NCBI RefSeq assembly: GCF_002335745.1
Contig: NZ_NIST01000001.1
Location: 3,844,354-3,908,353, forward strand
Length of the DNA stretch: 64,000 nt
Reading direction: 5' to 3'
Origin: Evansella halocellulosilytica
Lineage (GTDB): Bacteria; Bacillota; Bacilli; Bacillales; Salisediminibacteriaceae
Of the stretch, positions 9,819 through 19,349 are shown piece by piece. The position numbers and the translations under genes were made by a program. The notes below the pieces were generated by a model. That model was not told where the DNA came from. It did no database searches and was given only the letters and a program-made list of their open reading frames with translations. Positions within the stretch are counted from its first letter, which is position 1. Each line of letters begins with the position of its first letter.

Positions 9819-9916
9819 TTACGAAGGCTGTTCCTCACTAGGAACAGCCTCATCAAAATCATTATAGTCGTTGTCGTCAAATTCTAATACAACAGATCAT
9901 AAAAATGATCGATCAC
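9819..9916 (-). other. Possible short or broken reading frame downstream of hfq
   Basis: Right after hfq a GTG at 9916 follows the ribosome-site-like GAAGGATGG and reads MIDHFYDLLY before a stop. The next frame then continues as the acidic EFDDNDYNDFDEAVPSEEQPS and stops at 9819. A one-base shift would join them into a ~32-residue acidic peptide, whose last codons form the 10-bp hairpin at 9825-9850. I do not recognise it. It may be a decayed small gene, a frameshifted micropeptide, or chance. Confidence 0.25.
9825..9850. terminator. Strong hairpin between recombinase gene and hfq
   Basis: AGGCTGTTCC (9825-9834) pairs perfectly with GGAACAGCCT (9841-9850) over a six-base loop. The two genes converge here. 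Neither strand shows a clear T-run, so it is either a weak shared terminator or a stable 3'-end. Confidence 0.5.
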
Positions 9917-9955
9917 AGATCCATCCTTCGAGCTTCCTCATGTTCAGCAGTAAAG

Positions 9956-10189
9956 TTAACTATTGTCTTGGTTCAGTTGAACATTGCGCTGCGGAGAAAA
10001 TGTAGAAATCGCGTGTTTATAAACGAGCTGCTGTTTCCCATCTGTATCAAGAATAATTGTAAAATTATCAAAGCTTTTTACAAAGCCTCGCAGTTGAAAT
10101 CCATTTAACAAGAAAACTGTTACGGGGATATTCTCTTTTCTCAACTGGTTCAAAAATTGATCTTGAATATTTACTGTTTGTTGTTTCAT
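9956..10189 (-). CDS. hfq: RNA chaperone Hfq
   Basis: A 77-residue Sm-like protein that forms hexameric rings and helps small RNAs pair with mRNAs. Sm1 begins [20 protein letters not shown] and continues with [19 protein letters not shown]; Sm2 contains the YKHAIST motif. The usual short C-tail of Gram-positive Hfq follows ([11 protein letters not shown]). ATG 10189 follows GGGAGG. It lies just downstream of miaA, a pairing conserved across bacteria. Confidence 0.97.
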   Translation of the reverse strand: MKQQTVNIQDQFLNQLRKENIPVTVFLLNGFQLRGFVKSFDNFTIILDTDGKQQLVYKHAISTFSPQRNVQLNQDNS

Positions 10190-10235
10190 GACACATAGGC
10201 CTCCCTCTTATCACATTATTATCTATATTCGCGAT

Positions 10236-11156
10236 TTAAAACAGCTTTCCTTCTATAAATTCATGAATTTCTTTAAGCTTTTTTTCCCGATCGGTCGACA
10301 TGTCAAACCATTCAATATTCATTTTATTTCGAAACCAAGTCAGCTGCCGTTTTGCATAGCGCCTAGAATTTTGTTTAAGCGTTTCAATTGCATCTTCTTT
10401 TGATAAACGACCTTCAATGTAATCATAAATTTCTTTGTAACCAATCGCTTGGACAGATTGACAATGGTGAACACCATTTTTATATAATAATTTTGCCTCT
10501 TCAATTAACCCCTCTTCAATCATATGATCGACACGTTTATTTATTCGCTCATATAACAGCTCACGCTCCATCGTTAGACCGATCACTGTCACATCATATG
10601 GGGAAACTTTAGATTGGTGATTATGTTCACTGAATTTTTTACCAGTGACATGATAAACTTCCAAAGCACGAATGACCCTTCGAACATTGTTAGGATGTAT
10701 TTCAAGATAACTGTCAGGGTCGATTCTTTTTAATTTTTCATGTAAAGCTATTTCTCCATAAGTATTGGCATAGTTTTCCATATCCATACGGTATGTCTGA
10801 TCACTGTCAGAAGAAGAGAAATCATAGTCATAAATGACTGAGTTCACGTATAGCCCCGTCCCACCTACGATAAACGGAAGTTTATTTCTATCGTGTATGT
10901 CATCGATCAGTTTTTTTGCCTTTGATTGAAATTCTGCAACCGAAAAGTTTTCTGTTGGATCCTTTATATCAATCAAGTGATGAGGAATGTCGTCCATCTC
11001 ATCTTGCTTAATTTTTGCTGTTCCTATATTCATTTGACGATACACTTGCATCGAATCCCCGCTAATAATCTCTCCATGAAAAGCTTTCGCAAGTGAAATA
11101 CTTGTTGCAGTTTTACCAACAGCAGTAGGACCTACTAGGACGATTAGTTTCTTCAT
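10236..11156 (-). CDS. miaA: tRNA dimethylallyltransferase MiaA
   Basis: Adds the dimethylallyl group to A37 of tRNAs that read codons starting with U, the first step before MiaB. The P-loop GPTAVGKT is at residues 9-16, then EIISGDSMQVYRQMNIGTAK (substrate pocket), DIPHHLID, and the KKLPFIVGGTGLY-like block seen here as LPFIVGGTGLYVNSVIYDYDF; QNSRRYAKRQLTWFRN is the C-terminal signature. I prefer ATG 11156, five bases after AAGGTGG; GTG 11165 and ATG 11159 lie too close to that site. miaB, for the second step, is at 19.8-21.3 kb. Confidence 0.95.
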   Translation of the reverse strand: MKKLIVLVGPTAVGKTATSISLAKAFHGEIISGDSMQVYRQMNIGTAKIKQDEMDDIPHHLIDIKDPTENFSVAEFQSKAKKLIDDIHDRNKLPFIVGGTGLYVNSVIYDYDFSSSDSDQTYRMDMENYANTYGEIALHEKLKRIDPDSYLEIHPNNVRRVIRALEVYHVTGKKFSEHNHQSKVSPYDVTVIGLTMERELLYERINKRVDHMIEEGLIEEAKLLYKNGVHHCQSVQAIGYKEIYDYIEGRLSKEDAIETLKQNSRRYAKRQLTWFRNKMNIEWFDMSTDREKKLKEIHEFIEGKLF

Positions 11157-11225
11157 CATATCCACCTTAAGTTTCTTTAATATACATATTCAAAACTTTA
11201 TTATCAAGAGTTGGTCTCATATGCG

Positions 11226-12017
11226 TTAAAAATGATCAATAATGCCAAAATGGTACGTTGCAGAAGGACGAACCTGTACGGTAAATCCAAACTTATCAAA
11301 GCGAGTACTTCTAAAATGATCTTTTAATACAACTCTTTTTCTTGCGACTCTTTTTGCCTCTTCGATTGTATCATAAGTCAGCTCATGGTTAACTGTCATC
11401 GGCCTCATTGCATCAAATCCAGCAGACCCTTTTACTTTTTCCTCAAACATCGGGTCAAAATAGACAACATCAATACTTTTACTTTTCTGCTTTTTTAGCC
11501 AAGCTAAATGGTGGTCATGATGAACAATAATGCGCCTCATTGCATTGTCTATTTGATCATGATGAGAATTGTATGACTTTAACCCGGACTGAACAAGGTA
11601 AGCTAACAATTTTGATGATTCGCAGCCAATTACTTTTCCCTTTTCTCCAATAGCGAGACTAGCTAATATCGCATCAGATCCTAGCCCTAACGTACCATCA
11701 AAGAAAGTATCACCCTTTTTTAACTGACATGCCTTGATGAGTGGATCTTCATTCGTCTTTAACCAATGCTTCGCTCGAAACATTGCGGCATTCGGATGAA
11801 AAAAGAAAGGGTGCTCGTTCCCTTCATTATATAATTCGATCCTTTCTTTTCCTACTACGACCACAGGTGACCGATGCTCTCGCGTGAGTTGATTAATAGG
11901 CTTCTCATTCCGCTCGACATAGCGAGCCGATAAAGACAAAGCAGTTTGCTTTGCCTTCGTTACCGTAAAAGAAGTTGGTCGGCTTGCAGTAGTAATGACT
12001 GACTGTTCCAATAACAC
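11226..12017 (-). CDS. RsmJ-like SAM-dependent methyltransferase
   Basis: A 263-residue class I methyltransferase. Residues 105-118 read FFDGTLGLGSDAI, the SAM-binding glycine loop. YFDPMFEEKVKG near 187 matches the DPMFP-type catalytic motif of the RsmJ family (PF04445, 16S rRNA guanine-N2 methylation in E. coli). The N-terminal third is a separate region with a PVVVVGKERIELYNEGNEHP segment. GTG 12017 follows GAGGATGA. It lies between mutL and miaA; I infer rRNA or other nucleic-acid methylation from the family only. Confidence 0.75.
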   Translation of the reverse strand: MLLEQSVITTASRPTSFTVTKAKQTALSLSARYVERNEKPINQLTREHRSPVVVVGKERIELYNEGNEHPFFFHPNAAMFRAKHWLKTNEDPLIKACQLKKGDTFFDGTLGLGSDAILASLAIGEKGKVIGCESSKLLAYLVQSGLKSYNSHHDQIDNAMRRIIVHHDHHLAWLKKQKSKSIDVVYFDPMFEEKVKGSAGFDAMRPMTVNHELTYDTIEEAKRVARKRVVLKDHFRSTRFDKFGFTVQVRPSATYHFGIIDHF

Positions 12018-12055
12018 TCATCCTCTTTTATACGATCAGCATGATAAAAGATGCC

Positions 12056-12118
12056 GACGATAGTATAACTTCAACTAAGGCTTTCGCCATCGTTTGGCGA
12101 TAAGCCAAGTTTTGTTTA
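12056..12118. repeat. Interspersed repeat family B, copy 1
   Basis: A ~63-bp segment that recurs at 18791-18853 (shared GATAGTATAACTT, TAAGG, GCCAT and GTTTGTTTA words). Read on minus it can fold as a nested hairpin: AACTT...AAGTT outside, GGCTT...AAGCC in the middle, TCGCCA...TGGCGA at the tip. Its outer end includes the mutL stop codon, so the element abuts or overlaps the end of mutL. Confidence 0.78.
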
Positions 12119-14029
12119 CATCACTCTTTTGAACATTCTCTCCATCTCGTACGTAGAATAATGAAGAATAATTGGACGTCCGTGCGGACATGTATACGGT
12201 TCTTCACACGTCCTTAACGTTTCAAGTAATTGGAACATCTCATCTTGTGTTAAGTAACGATTCGCTTTAATCGCCGCTTTACATGACATTAAAATCGCGG
12301 CATCGTCTCGTATCTTTCCGATATCAACCATTTTATGTTCGGTTAGCTGTTCAATCATTTCTTCAATAATTTCTTGTTCTTGACCTTTTGGAAACCATGT
12401 AGGGTGGGAACGAACAATATACGTCCTCGTTCCAAACGGTTCTAAGTGAACTCCTACTTCTTTAAATACATCTGTCTTTTCCTTTATAAGTTCTTCTTCT
12501 TTTTGAGTAAACTCGAATGTAAGTGGAACGAGTAAGTCCTGTAATGTATGATCCACTTTTCTAACTTTGTCTCTAAAATATTCATATTTTATTCGTTCTT
12601 GCGCTGCATGTTGGTCAACAATATATAAGCCTTGGTCATTTTGTGCAAGAATATACGTCCCATGAAGCTGTCCGATTGGATAAATAACTGGAACTTCATT
12701 CTCATTTAAGCCGTTAGCTGTTTCTACGACTTCTTTTCGTCCATTACCCACAACGGGAGTATCTTCTTTAGAATTCTGAATTTGTGCATCTTCATCTCGA
12801 ACGTCAACCGTATTTATTTGTGAATGATTTATCGAATCAGAGATTGTATCCCGCTGCTCCGCAATCGTTTCGTTTACTGGGCTACCGACTGTTTCCTTTA
12901 CATAACCTTGGTGTTCATTTTCTTGATGTTGAGTAAACTGGAGTTTTGACCCATCTTGTTTCACTTCACGATGCTGAAGATCAAATGAGATTTGTTCTGA
13001 TTTTGGTTTTTCATAGGTCGTTTTCTTTACTTCAGGAATAAGTCGTGTTTGTTTAAACAATTGTTTAATTTCTGTTGTCAAAAGTTCTTGCAGCGCCTGC
13101 TCTTTACTAATCCGAACTTCTAATTTAGAAGGATGCACATTGACATCAACTAACACAGCATCCATATCAATGTGCAGGACGACAATTGGATTTTTACCAA
13201 TTGGTAATAAAGTATGATATCCTTCTTGGATCGCTCTGACGAGAGAATAATTTCGAATATAACGACCATTAATAATGGTGGAAATATATGAACGGTTCGA
13301 CCTCGTCACTTCTGGCTTTGCAATAAACCCTTTCACTTTAAAATCTAAAGTTTCGGCTTCAAAAGGGATCATGCTTTTGGCAATATTCGTACCGTAAATG
13401 GCAGCGATCACACGTAATAAATCTCCATTTCCCATCGTTTTTAATAACGTTTTTCCGTTATGAGTCAAATGAAAGGCTACACTCGGATGAGCAAGAGCCA
13501 TTCGGTTGATCACATCCGATATGTGGCCGAGCTCTGTATGGATCGTTCTTAAATACTTCAGTCTTGCAGGAGTATTATAAAACAGTTCAGATACTTGTAT
13601 TTCGGTTCCTTTTCTAGAGGAAGTAGCTCCTTTGTGCACTACTTTTCCGCCTTCTAATTGAATTTCTTGCCCTTCTTTTGTACCATCACTCGTTTTTAAA
13701 GTGAGCTTAGAGACGGAGGCAATACTCGGCAATGCTTCCCCTCGAAATCCTAACGTTGCAATACGGAATAAATCTAGGTCTTCCCGAATTTTACTCGTTG
13801 CATGCCGATAAAAAGCTGTTTCAATGTCGTCCTCTTCAATTCCTTCGCCATTATCAAGAACCCGAATGAGTGAGAGTCCACCTTCTTCAATCTCAACCCG
13901 TATATTTGTACTTTTTGCATCTAACGAATTTTCTACTAACTCTTTAACAACCGATGCTGGTCGTTCAACAACCTCACCTGCTGCGATTTTATTAGATAAC
14001 AAATCATCCAGTTGATGAATTTTCCCCAT
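12116..14029 (-). CDS. mutL: DNA mismatch repair protein MutL
   Basis: A 637-residue ATPase/endonuclease that acts after MutS finds a mismatch. The GHKL ATPase motifs are visible: [28 protein letters not shown] and [18 protein letters not shown] long variable linker (~340-450) leads to the dimerisation/nuclease domain with the metal-binding motif [12 protein letters not shown] and the CPHGRP motif near the end, so it belongs to the nicking MutL type found in bacteria without MutH. ATG 14029 follows AGGAGG with nine bases between; the longer TTG start has no space for a ribosome site. Co-oriented with mutS. Confidence 0.97.
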   Translation of the reverse strand: MGKIHQLDDLLSNKIAAGEVVERPASVVKELVENSLDAKSTNIRVEIEEGGLSLIRVLDNGEGIEEDDIETAFYRHATSKIREDLDLFRIATLGFRGEALPSIASVSKLTLKTSDGTKEGQEIQLEGGKVVHKGATSSRKGTEIQVSELFYNTPARLKYLRTIHTELGHISDVINRMALAHPSVAFHLTHNGKTLLKTMGNGDLLRVIAAIYGTNIAKSMIPFEAETLDFKVKGFIAKPEVTRSNRSYISTIINGRYIRNYSLVRAIQEGYHTLLPIGKNPIVVLHIDMDAVLVDVNVHPSKLEVRISKEQALQELLTTEIKQLFKQTRLIPEVKKTTYEKPKSEQISFDLQHREVKQDGSKLQFTQHQENEHQGYVKETVGSPVNETIAEQRDTISDSINHSQINTVDVRDEDAQIQNSKEDTPVVGNGRKEVVETANGLNENEVPVIYPIGQLHGTYILAQNDQGLYIVDQHAAQERIKYEYFRDKVRKVDHTLQDLLVPLTFEFTQKEEELIKEKTDVFKEVGVHLEPFGTRTYIVRSHPTWFPKGQEQEIIEEMIEQLTEHKMVDIGKIRDDAAILMSCKAAIKANRYLTQDEMFQLLETLRTCEEPYTCPHGRPIILHYSTYEMERMFKRVM

Positions 14030-14123
14030 GCCGTACAACCTCCTCTCGTTTAAAAATACAAATGGTGTAAGTTTATGATGACTTCCGATTACCTATCTTC
14101 CTTTTTATCGATATAAAAGGTGA

Positions 14124-16748
14124 TTATTTCAATTTTCTTTGTAATTGATCAAGAAGTTCAATCGCCTTAATAGGTGAGACATGCAATAAATTTACACCTT
14201 TTAACTCTTGAATAATCGCTGCTTCCTGATTTGTAATGGCTTCTTTTTTATTTGTCGCTTCAGAGCCTAAATTATCCTCTTCAAATAAAGTAAGCTGTTC
14301 ATTCGTACTATATGAAGGTTTTTGTTCAACCGAAATTGCTTTTTCATTTTCAGTTCCTTGCTGCAATTGAGCTTGTCCATTCTCAAAATCATATAAAATT
14401 TCTTTTGCTCGTGTGATTAGCTTTTCTGGGAGCTCAGCAAGTTCTGCGACGTAAATCCCATAACTGCGATCGGCTGAACCATCCACAACTTTATGTAAAA
14501 AGACGACTTTACCATCTTCTTCGATTGCGGAAACGTGAACATTTTTAAGTCGTTCACAATGCTGTTCTAATGTCGTTAATTCATGGTAATGCGTCGAGAA
14601 CAACGTTTTTGCACCTATTTCATTATGAATATACTCAATGATCGACTGTGCAAGCGCCATCCCGTCGTATGTAGATGTGCCTCGTCCGATCTCATCTAGT
14701 AAAATTAAACTGTTTTTTGTAGCTTTTGATACCGCGTGTTTCGTTTCAAGCATTTCAACCATAAACGTACTTTGTCCTTGTGCTAAATCATCGGCTGCAC
14801 CAATCCGGGTAAAGATTTGGTCAAAAATAGGTAGTGTCGCCTCATCAGCAGGGACGTAGGAGCCGATTTGAGCCATGATTGAAATTAACGCTAACTGCCT
14901 CATATACGTACTTTTACCAGCCATATTCGGACCTGTAATTAATAATAATTCTCTTTCTCTATTTAGTGTCAAGTTATTAGAGACATACTCCCCGCTGTCG
15001 ATCACTTTTTCAACGACAGGATGACGTCCTTCCTTAATATCGACGTCCCCTTCAGGGGTGATTATCGGTTTAACGTAATGGTTTTGTTCTGCTACAACAG
15101 CAAAGCTTTGCAGCACATCGATCGTGCTCACAATGTTAGCTAGCTCCTGTAAAGGTCGAATATATTCCTTAACGTTCTCACGAACTTCCATAAACAGTTC
15201 GTATTCCAGCTTCTCACTATTCTCTTCTGCTTCTAGTATTAAAGCCTCTTTTTCCTTTAACTCCTCACTAATATACCGTTCAGCGTTCGTTAACGTTTGC
15301 TTGCGTTCGTAACGACCTTCAGGTAATAAATGCAAATTTGCCTTTGTCACTTCAATATAATAACCGAACACTTTGTTAAAACCGACTTTTAATGATTTAA
15401 TTCCGGTTTCTTCCCGCTCTTTTTTCTCCATTGAAGCAATCCAAGATTTTCCGTTTCGCATCGCATGACGATATTCGTCAAGATCAGCATTGTAGCCGTC
15501 TTTAATAATATTTCCTTCGGTAATCGAAACAGGCGGATCTTCATGGATGCTTTTCTGGAGAAGCTCTTTTAATTGTTCACAATGGTCGGTTTGCTGCAAT
15601 AATTTGTTGGCAAAGTCATTTCTTAAACTTTGAACGATATCAAATAACCGAGGCACTTCTTCAAGCGATCGTTTTAATTGAATGAGATCTCTTGCATTTA
15701 CATTCCCAAACGCTACCTTACCTGATAGACGTTCAAGGTCATAGACACCGATTAAATGCTCGCGCACCGCTTCACGTTCAAAATAATGTTCGATAAACGA
15801 ATCAACTAGACTTAACCGCTCTGCAATGTGTTCCTTACGAATTAACGGACGCTCAACCCATTGCTTTAGTGCTCTTGCCCCCATCGCTGTTGCCGTTTTG
15901 TCTAGAACCCATAGAAGTGAACCTTGCTTCTTTTTTTCTCGGATCGTTTCGACTAATTCCAAATTGCGTTTTGAATACGAGTCAATCGTCATATATTCAT
16001 TCGGTAAATAATAAGTCGCTTGTTGGATATGGTCTAACGCTCGTTTCGTCGTGCGATAAATATAAGTGAGCAGTCGCTGGCACGTCATCTTTGTCCGATA
16101 ATCTTCCAAATGATTGACATACTCTCCCATACTTTCGATCTGTTCGCAGTTGTCCTCGTATGAGATTGTCACACCTAAACGGGATGTTAACAATTTCTGT
16201 TTTTCTTCACCTAAAAAAGATGGCACAACGATTTCTTTTGGCCGGAAACTTGCTGCTTCATGAGAGACATCTTCAAAACTTGTTGTAATGATTGTCGTTA
16301 ACAGCTGTCCAGTTGTCATATCAATCGCTGCTAGTCCATATTCTGTTTCCGAAAAATCAGTGATCGAAAGGAGATAGTTGTTTTCTCGATCAGAAATCGC
16401 CTTCCCTTCCATGACCGTCCCAGGAGTTATAATTTGAACGACTTCTCTTTTTACAACCCCTTTTGCTTGTTGAGGATCTTCAGTTTGCTCACAAATCGCC
16501 ACTTTATATCCTTTTTCAATTAGCTGTGTTATGTATTGTTCTGAGGAATGATAAGGCACTCCGCACATTGGAATCGCTTCATCGCCTTTTCCTCGTTTCG
16601 TTAATGTAATTTCAAGCTCTTTTGCTGCTTTTTGAGCATCATCAAAAAACAGTTCGTAAAAATCCCCTAAACGAAAAAATAAAAAGGCATCCTCATGCTC
16701 TGCCTTGATTCGTAAATATTGCTCCATCATCGGCGTTTGTTTTGCCAT
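14124..16748 (-). CDS. mutS: DNA mismatch recognition protein MutS
   Basis: An 874-residue clamp that binds mispaired DNA. The N-terminal mismatch-binding domain has the GDFYELFFDDA motif (Phe-x-Glu) near residue 28, and the ATPase has Walker A GPNMAGKSTYMRQ, the Walker B region ILLDEIGRGTSTYDG and the FSTHYHELT block. The C-terminal tail contains TLFEE, which resembles a beta-clamp-binding sequence, then a helical end domain. It lies directly upstream of mutL with 94 bases between them, probably one operon. The start MAKQTPMMEQYLRIK follows GGGGGAG. Confidence 0.97.
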   Translation of the reverse strand: MAKQTPMMEQYLRIKAEHEDAFLFFRLGDFYELFFDDAQKAAKELEITLTKRGKGDEAIPMCGVPYHSSEQYITQLIEKGYKVAICEQTEDPQQAKGVVKREVVQIITPGTVMEGKAISDRENNYLLSITDFSETEYGLAAIDMTTGQLLTTIITTSFEDVSHEAASFRPKEIVVPSFLGEEKQKLLTSRLGVTISYEDNCEQIESMGEYVNHLEDYRTKMTCQRLLTYIYRTTKRALDHIQQATYYLPNEYMTIDSYSKRNLELVETIREKKKQGSLLWVLDKTATAMGARALKQWVERPLIRKEHIAERLSLVDSFIEHYFEREAVREHLIGVYDLERLSGKVAFGNVNARDLIQLKRSLEEVPRLFDIVQSLRNDFANKLLQQTDHCEQLKELLQKSIHEDPPVSITEGNIIKDGYNADLDEYRHAMRNGKSWIASMEKKEREETGIKSLKVGFNKVFGYYIEVTKANLHLLPEGRYERKQTLTNAERYISEELKEKEALILEAEENSEKLEYELFMEVRENVKEYIRPLQELANIVSTIDVLQSFAVVAEQNHYVKPIITPEGDVDIKEGRHPVVEKVIDSGEYVSNNLTLNRERELLLITGPNMAGKSTYMRQLALISIMAQIGSYVPADEATLPIFDQIFTRIGAADDLAQGQSTFMVEMLETKHAVSKATKNSLILLDEIGRGTSTYDGMALAQSIIEYIHNEIGAKTLFSTHYHELTTLEQHCERLKNVHVSAIEEDGKVVFLHKVVDGSADRSYGIYVAELAELPEKLITRAKEILYDFENGQAQLQQGTENEKAISVEQKPSYSTNEQLTLFEEDNLGSEATNKKEAITNQEAAIIQELKGVNLLHVSPIKAIELLDQLQRKLK

Positions 16749-16861
16749 TCGTTATTCTCCCCCGTATTTCACTCGTTCTGTACATGCAAGTTCAAAAAAT
16801 GAGCCTCATTTATTGAACAATCTCTATAACGGGTCTATTATAACATACGTCGCTACGTTTA

Positions 16862-17920
16862 TTAATCTAGTTTGTTCTGTTTCAACCATGCGAAGAAGTT
16901 GTCCGCACGTTGTCGTACAATGGGACTGCTAGACCGCTTTAGCTGTAAAAATTGATGAACAGTTTCTTTCCATAACACCGATCTGCCTCCATCATAATAC
17001 GCTTTAATAACACGTTTATTTAACGAATCTCTAATTGAAATGTTCTGAAAAAAGACCGTTTCGATCCATTCAAAAAATGCTCTTCCTTCACGAATATAGT
17101 GATACCATGAAGGAAGAGTCCGATATTCAAACCCGTTAAATCGATTCAAACGAACAGATCCTAACCTGCCGAAAGAATCTCTGCGCCTCACATCTTTTTC
17201 ATCACTTATCGCTGCTAGCGGAATAGCAAGAAGCTGATCTAGTTGCTGAATTAATTGGTTGGATGGCTTTTTGTTTGAAATATGTAAGTGCCCTCCTAAA
17301 AAAAAGCGTCCGAAAGGATGACCATTTGAAACGACGGATAAGTTGTTTGAAGATAACTTTCTCTCCAATTTTCCCTGCAAATGTAAACATTCATTGTAAA
17401 GGTCGTTTCCCGTCTTTACCGGTTTTGTCCGAAGTTCAATAATAGGGTGAGAAAAAGAATTTCCTTTGCGGACTAACGTACGATCTGTACCGATCCTCTG
17501 TCCGTCGTCTTTCCTCATCGGTAATGAAGCAAATTTGTTTGTTTCAGCATTTTTTATCATAATTTCAAGATCAGAGCCTAGAAGCACCGCACCTTTTGTA
17601 TCGCATATTCGTGCTGCTGACCGTGTGAAATCTTCAGTAACAGAAATAATGCTAATATCTTTTCCAAGTCGCTGTAAATGAACGGAAAAATAACGTATTC
17701 GTGCATAATATGCAGCTTGAACACCAATATCTAATAACTCTTGTCCTAAATAAAAGGACGTAAGTTGTTCAACTGTTATTTCTTTGAAATCCGCTTGGAA
17801 AGACTCCTTTATACGAATACGATCCGGAACAAATTCAACACCGGAAATCATTAATTGAAACGCATTTTTCATAGGTTCTTTCGTTTTTAGCTTGTGTACA
17901 ATCCAGGGCTCGAGTTCCAT
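16862..17920 (-). CDS. Putative amidoligase (phiEco32 type 2-like family)
   Basis: A 352-residue protein with features of the putative COOH-NH2 ligase (amidoligase) family of the glutamine-synthetase superfold (PF14395). IIELRTKPVKTGNDL near 165 would hold the metal-binding Glu/Arg pair, and FFLGGHLHIS near 208 is the GGHxH signature. FEYRTLPSWYHYIREG follows near 265. Such enzymes are predicted to form amide bonds in peptide tags or cell-surface polymers. It lies between mutS and the outer coat gene cotE, which hints at a role in spore coat chemistry, but that is inference. ATG 17920 follows GGGAGG. No signal peptide. The family assignment rests on motifs I read by eye. Confidence 0.68.
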   Translation of the reverse strand: MELEPWIVHKLKTKEPMKNAFQLMISGVEFVPDRIRIKESFQADFKEITVEQLTSFYLGQELLDIGVQAAYYARIRYFSVHLQRLGKDISIISVTEDFTRSAARICDTKGAVLLGSDLEIMIKNAETNKFASLPMRKDDGQRIGTDRTLVRKGNSFSHPIIELRTKPVKTGNDLYNECLHLQGKLERKLSSNNLSVVSNGHPFGRFFLGGHLHISNKKPSNQLIQQLDQLLAIPLAAISDEKDVRRRDSFGRLGSVRLNRFNGFEYRTLPSWYHYIREGRAFFEWIETVFFQNISIRDSLNKRVIKAYYDGGRSVLWKETVHQFLQLKRSSSPIVRQRADNFFAWLKQNKLD

Positions 17921-17992
17921 TCTTTTCCTCCCTTCATATCATGAAATACGGGTACTATGTTCGTAACTAGAAATTCGAAAGAAAAGAAATAA

Positions 17993-18014
17993 GGAAGAAG
18001 AGACGTCTTCTTCC
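17993..18014 (-). terminator. Terminator of cotE
   Basis: GGAAGAAGA (17993-18001) pairs perfectly with TCTTCTTCC (18006-18014). On the minus strand TTATTTCTTTTC follows. It lies nine bases after the cotE stop. Confidence 0.7.
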
Positions 18015-18022
18015 CGCTCTAG

Positions 18023-18595
18023 TTATTCTTCTAAATCACCCATGAGGAAGTTCGGATCAAGGTCTTCAAACTCTTCATCTTCTACATCATAATCCCAAAC
18101 TTTTTCATCCCAGTCATCGCTAATACCATCAGGATTAACATATACACACACTTTCGTCTCCCCAATCACTTCAACGAGGAACTCTCTTTCGACTTGAATG
18201 TCAACGTCTGTTCCATTCGTTGCAATTGTTGCTTCAAGTGTGTTCGGTTGTTGAATTGCACGAGCAATTACTTCCAACTCTTCAGACAAAACATTTTTGT
18301 CTTGCATTGCAAGCGGTACGATGTCTGTGTACGCCACTGTTTCTGTCGCTACGTTTGTCTTCGTATTATTGCTGTATGAATACCATATATTGATGTCATA
18401 TTTCCCTTGAACCTCTATGGCATCACCTTTTTTGGTTGCATCATATTTGTGATTTATGATCCAACAACCTAAAATACTAGTCGGTTTTTGTGCAGGAGAT
18501 ATGGAATGACTAGCTTGAGAAAATTTTCTACCTTTTCCACATACGGCTTTCGTTATAATCTCTCTGTAATTTAGCTCTCTGTCTGCTGGTGACAT
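18023..18595 (-). CDS. cotE: Outer spore coat morphogenetic protein CotE
   Basis: A 190-residue protein that assembles the outer coat around the forespore. It matches CotE along its length: [20 protein letters not shown] near the N-terminus, [40 protein letters not shown], and a very acidic C-terminus ending in a [10 protein letters not shown] block. The N-terminal insertion MSPADRELN is slightly longer than in B. subtilis. ATG 18595 follows GAGGAGGG. In B. subtilis it is transcribed in the mother cell by sigma-E and sigma-K; I did not map promoters here. Confidence 0.96.
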   Translation of the reverse strand: MSPADRELNYREIITKAVCGKGRKFSQASHSISPAQKPTSILGCWIINHKYDATKKGDAIEVQGKYDINIWYSYSNNTKTNVATETVAYTDIVPLAMQDKNVLSEELEVIARAIQQPNTLEATIATNGTDVDIQVEREFLVEVIGETKVCVYVNPDGISDDWDEKVWDYDVEDEEFEDLDPNFLMGDLEE

Positions 18596-18790
18596 GCTTT
18601 TCCCTCCTCAAACAATTATTGACGCTCAGCAAACGAACCCATTAAATCAAGACGGTTTCAATTGCATGATATGCATGACAAATGACTAGTGTGAATGAAA
18701 TAACTGACTACTCTACCCTATGATAGTGAGTAATGAATAGTTCCGATAAACCTAGATTTTTTTTATACTATCAAGATTTAATAATAAAAA

Positions 18791-18853
18791 GGCGATAGTA
18801 TAACTTTCACTAAGGTTTCTGCCATCGGATATGGCGATCAGCAAGTTTGTTTA
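18791..18853. repeat. Interspersed repeat family B, copy 2
   Basis: Second copy of the element at 12056-12118, in the same orientation. The outer stem AACTT/AAGTT and the inner GCCAT/ATGGC stem are kept although the loop changed from AACGA to ATCCG; the middle stem is not. Confidence 0.78.
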
Positions 18854-19296
18854 GAAAAATTAGATCTGTCCCCTTTCCTAATCATTACTTCCTTTACTAG
18901 ATAGGCAAGAAAGTATAAATATAGTTTGGTTCGTTCCCCAGCTACTGCTTTTCGAGATTCTTTGTAAACCCTTTGAATCTCACTGTCATGCAGCGCCAGC
19001 AAATAAAAATAGAGCGATGATCATTTCATTTTCTAAAACAGTATTTAGTCTCAAATGAGTCATATTCTTTAGTGAAGTAATAAGCATTTGAGACCGTGGC
19101 AACAATTCTTATGATGACTCGTCAGAGGTGAAAAGGATGAATGGAATTATGACGTTTGCTAAATCTTAATCCATAGTTCAATTATGTATATGTATTCAAG
19201 ACGAGGTTCATGAATGAGATTTTTGATTTTCTTTTATCTATTTCTAATTTGGTACGTGAAATAATATAAGAAGCTTTGCATGACGGTTTATTAGGG

Positions 19297-19340
19297 TAAA
19301 AAACTGCCCCAAAACGCTTGTAGATGTTTCGGGACAGTTT
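19297..19340 (-). terminator. Terminator of the miaB-ricA operon
   Basis: On minus, AAACTGTCCCGAAAC pairs with GTTTTGGGGCAGTTT (one mismatch), followed by TTTTACCC. It begins about ten bases after the ricA stop. Confidence 0.82.
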
Positions 19341-19349
19341 GCTTATTTA

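Larger units (their letters stand above)
18596..19349. other. Long gene-free spacer between cotE and ricA
   Basis: 754 bases without a credible gene on either strand. It holds repeat B copy 2 (18791-18853), a 10-bp perfect inverted repeat GTCTCAAATG (19048-19057) / CATTTGAGAC (19085-19094), and the ricA terminator at the right edge. The promoter of cotE should lie at its left side. Confidence 0.7.

Noticed and set aside
14638-14859. Plus-strand frames inside mutS, mutL, recA and other long genes
   Set aside because: Antisense shadows of well-supported genes, without start signals.
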